DNA from: Phaseolus vulgaris | Lineage: Eukaryota > Streptophyta > Magnoliopsida > Fabales > Fabaceae | Direction: 5' to 3' | DNA: 64,000 nt | Assembly (NCBI RefSeq): GCF_000499845.2 | Contig: NC_023749.2 | Location: forward strand, 13,409,147 to 13,473,146 | Shown here: piece by piece, positions 24,296-34,800 of the stretch | Position numbering within the stretch: the stretch's first letter is position 1 | Layout of the letters: each line of letters starts with the position of its first letter | Notes under the pieces: generated by a model | The model's database searches: none | Told to the model about the DNA's origin: nothing | Seen by the model: the letters and a program-made list of their open reading frames with translations, nothing else | Program-made: the position numbers and the translations under genes

Positions 24296-24995
24296 TAGTT
24301 AGACTTCTCGGGAGACGACCCTTTCCTCTAGCTTGGTCATTTTGGCTTTGGTTGCCTCGGCCTCTTCCTCGAGCTCCACCACCCTGGTACGCAGAGGCAG
24401 AACCTTCGAATCCAACTGGGTGTACTCTTGACCCTTGTCGAAGATTCGCTTCTTAAGGTCCTTCTCCGCTTGACGAAGACAGCTCAGCTCCTGGGTTAGC
24501 GCAGTCTCTCGATGGGCAAAGGCTTGGGTTTTGCGAGCAAGTTCTTCCTTTGCCTTGGCCTCCATTTCCCGCACCTTGGCCTCTAGCTCCTCATGTGCCC
24601 CCAGCCTCGCCTGGCTCTCTAAGGTGAAGGAGTCAGCGAGGAAGTCCCTAAGACTTAGCCCCATGCGCTCTTCCAGAGGACCCTCACCCAAGACATTCGT
24701 GGCCCTCCTCTCTTGAAATCTTTTGAGGGCATGTTGGAGAGCGGGAGGAAGCTTGGGAGCAGGCGGCACCAGAACACCCTCAGGGACTCTCTCCCCACAA
24801 CCTTCAATAACAAGTGGTTTGTGGGGAGAGGAAGCACTAGGAGGGTGCTCTCGGTAAGAGGAAGGAGTGGCTTCGTTGGAAGAGTGCGAGGTCGCCACCG
24901 CGACCACCCTTCGTCTTTTGAAGGTTATGCCATCCCCAGTGACCTCGTCGTCAGAATCGATGGCCACCACAGCAGCAGGTGGGTTAGGAGAATCT
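24296..24995 (-). pseudogene. Tat antisense-gene fragment lodged inside copia A
   Basis: An open 223-codon frame (24970-24299) starting near VAIDSDDEVTGDGITFKRRR, followed by a Pro/Ser-rich stretch and a long Glu/Lys/Ala coiled coil (LEAKVREMEAKAKEELARK, LPLRTRVVELEEEAEATKA). It matches in order and style the second exon of the antisense gene of the full-length Tat (45895-47379), for instance the DDEVTEDG and LPLRTK phrases there. It replaces the catalytic core of the copia A reverse transcriptase, in the same orientation as copia A but a different frame from the RT remnant. No function is implied. Confidence 0.8.
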
Positions 24996-25347
24996 TGTTC
25001 CTTGTGATCACACCATCCTCATCTAGCTTGTTCCTGAAAACCCATTTCGAACCAATAATATTTATTTCATTAGTTTTAGGGACAAGAAACCATACCTCAT
25101 TCCTTTCAAACTGATTTAGCTCTTCATGCATAGCTTCAACCCACTTCTCATCCTTGAGAGCTTCCTCAATTGACTTTGGTTCAATTTGAGAGACAAAAGT
25201 TGTGTGCCTTTAGAAGTTTGAGATGGAGCTACGTGTGGAGACACATTCCTCTATCTGTCCTATGATGTTATCCACTGACAGATCTCTAGGAATCCTTCAG
25301 TCTTTGGGCAGCTCACTCTGTTGCAGAATTTCAATCGGTTGTTTCTG
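24996..25347 (-). pseudogene. Copia A start of reverse transcriptase
   Basis: Minus strand reads IEEALKDEKWVEAMHEELN, NEVWFLVPK and GSKWVFRNKLDEDG, the opening of RVT_2, then breaks at about 24996 at the junction with the Tat fragment. The upstream part has stops near 25348 and 25215. A dyad-motif pair lies at 25332 and 25353; the second site is CAACCGGTTG, a perfect palindrome. Confidence 0.85.
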
Positions 25348-26535
25348 CTAATCAACCGGTTGTTTTTCTGCACAGATTTCCAGCTTTTCCAAACTGATGC
25401 TCTGTTCATCTTCTTCAGCACTGGTCTTTGGGATCTGACTGATTCTGCGATCTACCTCATCAAAGACAACGTGAACTGATTCTTCTACAGTCATTAACCT
25501 ATTGTTGTAGACTCTATAAGCATGACTTGTAAGTGAATAACCAATGAATATACCAAGGTCCACTTTCTCATCAAACTTTCCCAAGCTTTCCTTTCCATTG
25601 TTAAGAACGAAAAAGCTGCAGCCAAAGACTTTTAGGTGACTGATGTTAGGCTTCCTTTCATTGAAAAGTTCATATGGTGTTTTCTTCAAAATGGGCCTTA
25701 TAAGCACCCTATTCATCACATAACAAGAGGTGCTCACTGCATCTGCCCAGAAATACTTAGGAAGTGATGATTCACTAAGCATTGTTCTTGCAAGCTCTTC
25801 AAGAGACCTGTTATCCCTCTCTACAACTCCATTTTGCTGAGGTGTTCTTGGTGCAGAGAAATCATCAACAATAACAAGAGCATAATAATTTCCACCAAGA
25901 CTCATAGTTCTAGAGGGTCCAAAGAGATCCATGTGAAGAAGTTCAAGAGGTCTCAAAGAAGAGACAACATTTTTGGTTTTAAAAGAAATTTTCACTTGTT
26001 TCCCTTTTTGGCATGCTTCACAAATGTGATCCCTCTCAAACTTGAGTTTTGGCAGCCCAATCACAAGATCCTTTGATATAAGCTTGTTCAAATGATTCAT
26101 GTGAAGATGAGCAATTCTTTTATGCCAAAGCCAAGATTCATCTTGCTTGGATAGAAGGCATCCAATTGAACATGGTGAAGATATATCTAGAAGATACACA
26201 TTGTTAACTCTCTTACCTACCAACATTACCTCTTTGGTGCTAGGTAGACATATTTCACAGGTGTTTGTCTTGAACATCACTTGATATCCCTTGTCACAAA
26301 GTTGGCTAATGCTTAGCAGATTATGCTTTAGGCCTTCAACAAAGAGCACATCATGAATCGCCAAGATGCTCTCATCTCCTATGGATCCTCTCCCAAGGAT
26401 TCTTCCTTTGTTGCTGTCTCCATAGGTGACATGACCCTCTTGCTTAAAGGATATTCTCAGGAACTTTGATTTGTCCCCTGCCATATGCTTGGAGCATCCA
26501 CTGTCCAAGTAGCACAATTGCTTGCTCTCCTCCAA
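25348..26535 (-). pseudogene. Copia A protease and integrase ORF with in-frame core deletion
   Basis: 395 codons. Residues 9-18 carry the aspartic protease motif LDSGCSKHMA. The GAG-pre-integrase zinc region is at about 137-180 (LWHKRIAHLHMNHLN and CEACQKGK). Integrase follows with Asp203 in HMDLFGPS and Glu239 in NGVVERDNRS. The second catalytic Asp and about 60 residues around it are missing: VDDFS at 227 is joined in frame directly to APRTPQQNG. The C-terminal part (SHLKVFGCSFFVLN, GIFIGY) is normal. The ORF stays open, so it could make a protein, but not an active integrase. Confidence 0.88.
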
Positions 26536-26950
26536 GATTTCCTACAAAAGAGATTTTTAAGTACAATGATTTGGTCCCCTTATGAATATGGGTCCATCTG
26601 GTTTATACTTATCAAATAAAGCTTTATTTCCCTTAGGAATCCACTTCATAAGCCCTTTAGGAACAACATGTTTCTGATTTTACAAAACCTCACAGAATGG
26701 CCTCTTTTCATGCAATAGAAGCATGTAACAATCGGTTGTTTCGATGGTCCAATCGATTGTTTTTCTGGCATTTTCGAAAATGATTTTGAAAATCTATCTT
26801 GTTTGTTTTGTGGATTAAAACCCAATCCAGATTTTCCAAAAACACAATTTTGAGATGCTAGCACATTCTCAAAGTTGGATTGGCCTTTAGAAAGCTTATC
26901 CACTGTTTTAACAAGATAGTGGACCTTCTTTTCAAGATTTTCGCAATTTT
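26536..26950 (-). pseudogene. Copia A gag C-terminus with zinc knuckle
   Basis: Minus strand carries VHYLVKTVDKLSKGQSNF, then the CCHC knuckle CFYCMKRGHSVRFC. Stop codons separate it from both the gag core and the protease ORF. A dyad-motif pair at 26729 and 26750 lies in this coding stretch, where the heptad spacing reads as KQSIGPSKQPIV. The second site, CAATCGATTG, is a perfect palindrome. Confidence 0.85.
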
Positions 26951-26987
26951 CACAAACTAGAGCATCACACTTGCAAGAGGAGTTTTT

Positions 26988-27647
26988 TTAAATGATTTCC
27001 AGATTTTTAAAATCCATTTTTGAATGTTCTAAATCCTCTTCCAGTGTTTTTACTCTGTTTTCTAGGCAGCTGTTTTTTTCTTTTAACCGATTGTTCAAGA
27101 GAGTCAATCGGTTGGCTTCTTCATGCGTTTCATGAAAGGCTTGAAGCAATTGACCATAATTTTCAGAGTTTGAAGAGTTTGATGAACTTACACTACTTGA
27201 GTCATCCTCCTTTCTGGCCATGAAGCAAGGATTTAGGCTTTTCTTATTTTGCCTTCTTTTCCTTCTTGCTTGACTCTTTTTCATTGCTTCCTTTGGTTCA
27301 TGAGCAGCCTTGAGTGTCTCCCACATTTCCTTAGCAGTTTTGCACTTTGATATCCTGAAAAAATCATTAGTATCTAGTGCAGAAGCTATAATGTTTTGAG
27401 CAGACCGATCAAGCTGGGCCATCTTACATTCATCATTTGTCCATTTGGACAAAGGTTTTGCAATGAAAGAATTATCCTTTTTGAACTTTGGAATGTAAGG
27501 GCCATTCTCAATTGAATCCCAAATTCTTTGATCAATAGATTCAATAAAGATTTTCATTCTTGCTTCCCAAAACTTATAATTCAATCCACAGAATAAAGGT
27601 GGTTTGTAGATTGAAGCACCTTCCTCAAAAGATAGTTTTCCGACCAT
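26988..27647 (-). pseudogene. Copia A gag, N-terminal and coiled-coil part
   Basis: 219 codons from MVGKLSFEEGASIYKPP through FWEARMKIFIESIDQRIW, typical of the copia gag N-terminus, then the capsid-like core (AQLDRSAQNIIASALDTNDF, AKEMWETLKAAHEP) and a coiled coil (LTLLNNRLKEKNSCLENRV). A stop at 26988-26990 separates it from the zinc-knuckle segment, so the full gag is interrupted. In family terms it forms the particle shell. The start is the natural Met 53 bp downstream of the LTR in element orientation. Confidence 0.88.
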
Positions 27648-27686
27648 AAATTTTTTTGATCAACTTGAATAACTTTCAAGAACCAA

Positions 27687-27698
27687 GCTCTGATACCA
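27687..27698 (-). promoter_or_regulatory. Copia A primer-binding site
   Basis: The minus strand reads TGGTATCAGAGC two bases downstream of the 5' LTR, the standard initiator-Met tRNA PBS. This fixes the element's orientation. Confidence 0.95.
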
Positions 27699-27700
27699 AT

Positions 27701-28826
27701 TGTTAGAATATATGGCCTTAAACGAGAGGGGGGTGAATTGTTTAAGAAAGATTTTAGTAAACTTTTAAGCTTAGAATGAAAAATACTTCAAGAAAACCTT
27801 GATTAAGAATTCAGTTTTTCAAAACATAAAGCAAGAGCACAATACTGGAAAAACAATCGGTTGTTTTACCGAAACAATCGGTTGTTTATACCAGTTATTA
27901 ATTGACAAAACTGAATTTAAAGAGATAGGGATAGAGAAATTGTACACAGTTATACTGGTTCACTCTAAATCCAGAGCTACATCCAGTCTTCTCAGAAACC
28001 CTGAGGATATCCACTAAGCAATCACCACTTGATCACTTACACAACAACCAAGAGAATGACCTTGAACACCTCAAGAAACACACTCTCTTTGGCCAACACT
28101 AAGATTGCTGATCTTGAACACCTCAAGAACACACAGCCAATCTCAGTAAACACAGAAACGAAATTGTTCAACAGAGTACAAGGATTACACTTGTTACAAA
28201 AGATAATCTGAAATCAATACAAGCAGAATCCTATTCCAGCACTTTGATCAATCACAAACTCTTAGCAATCTCAGCACTTTGAAAAACTCTCTTAGAAAAA
28301 CTTTTCAAAGATTCTTAATTCTTAAATCTGTTTTTTTGAATATATTCAAAGATGTAGTTTGTTATCAAATCTTAACAAACTCTTAAATTGCATTAAAAGA
28401 TTGGTCAAAACATTTAATGATTGGAGCGTAAGCAGTTAAATCATTTAAAACTCAGTCAAAGAAAACAGTTTTTCTGTTATGGTCCCAAAACAAACAATCG
28501 GTTGTTTCCTCGAATCAATCGGTTGTTTTGGTACTTAACAGTTCAACCATTCAAAACAGTTTTCACACTTTTTCTCAAAACACCTAAGTACAAACAATCG
28601 GTTGTTTCGACAAAACAATCGGTTGTTTTTACTTAGATTGAAATCATTTGTTTTCACAAAGATTGAGAATGCTAATGCTTTAGATTTAATCACAGGGTGG
28701 ATTAGAACATATAAACTACCCCAGAACAAAGCTTAAACCAGCACAACAACATCAAGCACAGCAAAGGCTTCAACATCCTTCAAAGGATTTGGATTCTTCA
28801 AAGCTTGAACACCACTTGGTTCAACA
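27701..28826 (-). repeat. Copia A 5' LTR (1126 bp)
   Basis: On the + strand begins TGTTAGAATATATGG and ends TTGGTTCAACA; in element orientation it runs from 28826 to 27701. It matches the solo LTR at 7120-8262 and the 3' LTR remnant. Its outer end abuts satellite B at 28827. Confidence 0.95.
27854..28628. promoter_or_regulatory. Three dyad-motif pairs in the copia A 5' LTR
   Basis: CAATCGGTTGTTT starts at 27854/27875, 28495/28516 and 28595/28616. Spacing is 21 bp in each pair. The eight-base spacers differ between pairs, so the motif and its spacing are more conserved than the sequence between. Confidence 0.6.
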
Positions 28827-31800
28827 ACATATATATTAAGCATATCAAAACACAATTTTAATACATTAAATTGTTTTTCAAAGATATCACAAGTGTTTTC
28901 AATGAATTAATAGCAAAAAGAACAATTGAAAACATTTAGTTAAGTAGTTCACTTGTTTTCAATAGTTAAGATACTTTTAAACTATTATTATTAACAATAT
29001 TTAATTTCTTATGGTTTTTAGGTTCTAAAACCTTAGATTGTAACTGAAATCTCGATTAAACATATCAAAACACAATTTTAACATATAAAATTATTTTTCA
29101 AAGATATCATAAGTGTTTTCAATCAATTCATATCGAAAAGAACTAGTTTAAAACAATTACTTAAGTACTATACTTGTTTTTAATAATTAAGATACTTTTA
29201 AACTATTATTATACAGAACATTCAATTCCTTATACTTTTAAACCTAAGTACAATAGATTGTACACGAAATCTCTATTAAGCATATCAAAACACAATTTTA
29301 ACACATGAAAATGTTTTTCAAAGATATCATAATTATTTTGAATCAATTAATAGCGAAAAAAAACAAGTTAAAAACATTTAGTTAAGCAGTACACTTTTTT
29401 TCAATATTTAACATACTTTTAAACTACTATTATACACAACATTCACTTTATTATACTTTTCTAGGGTCTAAAATCTAAGATTGTATGTCACATCCATATT
29501 AAGCATATCAAAACACAATTTTAATACATTAAAGTGTTTTTTAAAGATATCATAAGTATTTTCAATTAATTAATAGCGAAAATAACAAGTTGAAAACAAT
29601 TATTTAAGAAGTACACTTGTTTTAAATGTTTCCAATCAATTAATAGCGAAAATAACAAGTTGAAAACATTTAGTTAAGCAGTACACTTGTTTTCAATAAT
29701 GAATATACTTTTAAACTATTATTATACACCACATGCACTTTCTTATAGTTTTCTAGGTTCTAAAACCTTAGATTGTATAAGACATCTCTATTAAGCATAT
29801 CAAAAAACAATTTTAACACATTAAATTGCTTTTCAAGGTTATCATAAGTGTTTTCAATCAATTAATAGTGAAAAGAACAAGTTGAAAATACTTAGTTAAG
29901 TATTACACTTCTTTTCATTAGTTAAGATACTTTTAAACTATTATTATACACAACATTCACTTTCTTATGGTTTTTAGGTTCTAAAACCTTAGATTGTAAA
30001 TGAAATATCTATTAAACATATCAAAACACAATTTTAACATATAAAATTGCTTTTAAAAGATATCATAAGTGTTTTAAATCAATTAATTTCGAAAAGAACA
30101 AGTTGAAAATAATTAATTAAGTACTACAATTGTTTTTAATAATTAAGATACTTTTAAATTTTTATTATACAGAACATTCAATTTCTTATAGTTTTTTGGG
30201 TTCTAAAACCATAAATTGTACACGAAATCTCTATTAAGCATATCAAAACACAATTTTAACACATGAAATTGATTTTCAAAAATATCATAAGTGTTTTGAA
30301 TCAATAAATGGGAAGAAGAACAAGTTTAAAACATTAAGTTAAGAAGTACACTTGTTTTCAATAGTTAAGATACTTTTAAACTATTTTTATACACAACATT
30401 CACTTACTTATAGTTTTCTAGGGTATAAACCTTAGATTGTATGTGACATCTATATTAAGCTTATCAAAACAAAATTTCAACACATTATTTTTTTTTAAAG
30501 ATATCATAAGTGTTTTCAATCAATTAATAGTGAAAAGAACAAATTGAAAACATTTAGTTAAGCAATACACTTGTTTTCCATAACTAAGATACGTTTAAAC
30601 TATTGTTATACAAAACATTCACTTTCTTATAGTTTTTTAGGATGTAAAAGTTTATATTGTATATGACATCTATGTTAAGCATATCAAAACACAATTTTAA
30701 CACATTAAATTGTTCTTCAAAGAAATTATAAGTGTTTTCAATCAATTAATAGCGAAAATAACAAGTTGAAAACATTTAGTTAAGTTGTACACTTGTTTTC
30801 AATAGTGAATATATTTTTAAACTATTATTATACACAACAAGCCTTTTCTTATTGTTGTCTAGGTTCTATAACCATAGATTGTATGTGACATCTCTATTAA
30901 GCATATCAAAACACAATTTCAACACATTAAATTGTTTTTCAAGGTTATCATAAGTGTTTTCAATCAATTAATAGCGAAAAGAACAAGTTGAAAACATTTT
31001 GTTAAGTAGTACACTTGTTTTCAATATTTAAGATACTTTTAAACTATTATTATACACAACATTCACCTTCTCATAGTTTTCTAGGTTTTAAAACCTTAGA
31101 TTGTAAATGAAATCTATATTAAACATATTAAAATAAAATTTTAGCACATGAAATTGTTTTTCAATGATATCATAAGTGTTTTCAATCAATTAATAGTGAA
31201 AAGAACAAGTTGAAAACATTTAGTTAAGTAATACACTTGTTTTCAATAGTGAATATACTTTTAAACTATTATTATACATAAAATGCACTTTCCTATAATT
31301 TTTTAGGTTCTAAAACCTAAGATTGTAGGTGACATCTCTGTTAAGCATATCAAAACACAATTTTAACACATTAAATTGTTTTTCAAAGTTATCATAAGTG
31401 TTTTTAATCACTTAATAGCTAAAAAAATAAATGAAAACATCTATTTAACTAGTAGAATTGTTTTCAATTGTTAATATACTCTTAAAGTATTACTATACAC
31501 AACATTCACTTTCTTAAGATTTCTAGGTTCTAAAATCATAGATTGTAAATGAAATCTTTATAAAACATATCAAAACACATTTTTACACGATGAAATTATT
31601 TTTCAAAGATATCATAAGTGTTTTCAATGAATTAATAGCAAAAAGAACAATTGAAAACATTTAGTTAAGTAATACACTTGTTTTCAATAGTTAAGATAAT
31701 TTTAAACAATTATTATACACAACAGTCACTTTCCTATGGTTTTTAGGTTCTAAAACCTTAAATTGTAAATGAAATCTTGATTAAACATATCAAAACAATA

Positions 31801-34800
31801 TTTTAACATAAAGAATTGTTTTTCAAAGATATCATAAGTGTTTTCAATCAATTCATATAGAAAAAAACTAGTTTAAAACAATAAGTTAAGTACTACACTT
31901 GTTTTCATTAGTTAAAATACTTTTAAAATATTATTATACACAACATTCACTTTCTTATGGTGTTTAGGTTCTAAAACCTTAGATTGCAAATAAAATATTT
32001 ATTAAACATATCAAAACACAATTTTAACATATAAAATTATTTTTAAAAGATATCATAAGTGTTTGAAATCAATTAATATCGAAAAGAACAAGTTGAAAAC
32101 AATTAGTTCAGTACTACAGTTGTTTTTAATAATTAAGATACTTTTAAACTATTATTATACAGAACATTCAATTTCTTATAGTTTTTTGGGTTCAAAAACC
32201 ATAAATTGTACATGAAATCTCTATTAAGCATATCAAAACACAATTTTAACACATGAAATTGATTTTCAAACATATCATAAGTGTTTTCAATCAATAAATA
32301 GGGAGAAGAACAAGTTTAAAACATTTAGTTAAGCAGTACACTTTTTTTCAATAGTTAAGATACTTTCAAACTATTATTATACACAACATTCACTTACTTA
32401 CAGTTTTCTAGAGTATAAAACTTAGATTGTATGTGACATTTATATTAAGCTTATCAAAACAAAATTTCAACACATTAAATTGTTTTTTAAAGATATCATA
32501 AGTGTTTTCCATCAATTAATAGTGAAAAGAACAAGTTGAAAACATTTAGTTAAGCAATACACTTGTTTTCCATAACTAAGATACGTTTAAAGTATTGTTA
32601 TACAGAACATTCACTTTCTTATAGTTTTCTATGATGTAAAAGTTTATACTGTATATGACATCTATGTTAAGCATATGATAATACAATTTTAAAACATTAA
32701 ATTATTTTTCAAAGATATCATAAGTGTTTTCAATCAATTAATAGCGAAAATAACAAGTTGAAAACATTTAGTTAAGTCGTACACTTGTTTTCAATAGTGA
32801 ATATATTTTTAAACTATTATTATACACAACAAGCCTTTTCTTATAGTTATCTAGGGTCTAAAACCATAGATTGTATGTGACATCTCTATTAAGCATATTA
32901 AAACACAATTTTAACACATTAAATTGTTGTTGAAGGTTATTATAAGTGTTTTCAATCAATTAATAGCGAAAAGAACAAGTTGAAAACATTTAGTTAAGTA
33001 ATACACTTGTTTTCAATATTTAAGATACTTTTAAACTATTATTATACACAACATTCACCTTCTCATAGTTTTCTAGGTTCTAAAACCTTAGATTGTAAAT
33101 GAAATCTTTATTAAACATATGAAAACACAGATTTAGCACATGAAATTGTTTTTCAATGATATCATAAGTGTTTTCAATCTATTAATAGTGAAAAGAACAA
33201 GTTGAAAACATTTAGTTAAGTAATACACTTGTTTTCAATAGTGAATATACTTTTAAACTATTATTATACATAACATGCATATTCTTATAGTTTTCTAGGT
33301 TCTAAAACCTAAGATTGTAGGTGACATCTCTATCAAGCATATCAAAACACAATTTTAACACATTAAATTGTTTTTCAAAGTTATCATAAGTGTTTTCAAT
33401 CACTTAATAGCTAAAAAATAAATTGAAAACATTTAGTTAACTAGTAGACTTGTTTTCAATTGTTAATATACTCTTAAAGTATTACTATACACAACATTCA
33501 ATTTCTTAAGGTTTCTAGGTTCTGAAACCATAGATTGTAAATGAAATCTTTATTAAACATATCAAAACACATTTTTACACATGAAATTGTTTTTCAAAGA
33601 TATCATAAGTGTTTTCAATGAATTAATAGCAAAAAGAACAATTGAAAACATTTAGTTAAGTAGTGCACTTGTTTTCAATAGTTAAGATACTTTTACACAA
33701 TTATTATACACAACAGTCACTTTCTTATGGTTTTTAGGTTCTAAAACCATAGATTGTAAATGAAATCTCGATTAAACATATCAAAACAATATTTTGACAT
33801 AAAAAATTGTTTTTCAAAGATATCATAAGTGTTTTCAATCAATTCATATCGAAAAAAACTAGTTGAAAACAATTAGTTAAGTACTATACTTGTTTTCAAT
33901 AATTAAGATACTTTTAAACTATTATTATACAAAACATTAAATAACTTATAGTTTTCTGCATTCTAAGACCATAGATTGTACACGAAATCTCCATTAAGCA
34001 TATCAAAACACAACTTTAACACATGAAAATGTTTTTCAAAGATATCATAATTATTTTGAATCAGTAAATAGCGTAAAAAAACAAGTTAAAAATATTTAGT
34101 TAAGCAGTACACTTTTTTTAAATAGTTAACATACTTTTAAATTATTATTATACAAAACATTCACTTTTAATTATTATTTAAGCAGTACTATTGTTATACA
34201 CAATATTCAATTTCCTATAGTTTTCTAGGATCTAAAACCTTATATTGTATGTGACATCTATATTAAGCAAATCAAAACACAATATTCAATATCATAAATG
34301 TTTTCAATAAATTAATAGCGAAAATAACAAGTTGAAAACATTTAATTAAGCAGTACACTTGTTTTCAATAGTGAATATACTTTTAAACTATTATTATACA
34401 ACATGCACTTTCTTATAGTTTTCTAGGTTCTAAAACCTTAAATTGTATGTGACATGTCTTTTAAGCATATCAAAACAATATTTTAACACATTAAATTGTT
34501 TTTCAAGGTTATCATAAGTGTTTTCAATCAATTAATAGCGAAACGAAAAGGTTGAAAATATTTAGTTAATTACTACACTTTTTTTCATTAGTTAAGATAC
34601 TTTTAAACTATTATTATACACAACATTCACTTTCTTATGGTTTTTAGGTTCTAAAACCTTAGATTGTAAATGAAATCTTTATTAAATATATCAAAACACA
34701 ATTTTAACATATAAAATTGTTTTTAAAAGATACCATAAGTGTTTTAAATCAATTAATATCAAAAAGAACAAGTTGAAAACAATTAGTTAAGTAATACAAT

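Larger units (their letters stand above)
23540..27117. promoter_or_regulatory. Four internal dyad-motif pairs of copia A
   Basis: Pairs start at 23540/23561 (3' UTR), 25332/25353 (near the start of RT), 26729/26750 (gag C-terminus) and 27084/27105 (gag coiled coil; first site TAACCGATTG, second CAATCGGTTG). All four have 21-bp spacing. In coding parts 21 bp equals seven codons, so the reading frame is preserved. Confidence 0.55.
22511..28826 (-). mobile_element. Copia A: SIRE-like Ty1/copia element, minus strand, rearranged
   Basis: Reading on the minus strand: 5' LTR (28826-27701), PBS, gag, zinc knuckle, protease plus integrase, start of RT, a foreign Tat fragment, RNase H, polypurine tract and a truncated 3' LTR (23385-22511). 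LTR length (about 1.1 kb) and the long coiled-coil gag suggest the SIRE/Maximus lineage, but this assignment is tentative. The integrase core has an in-frame deletion, RT is largely replaced, and the far end of the 3' LTR is missing. Target duplication cannot be checked because the left end is lost. Confidence 0.9.
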
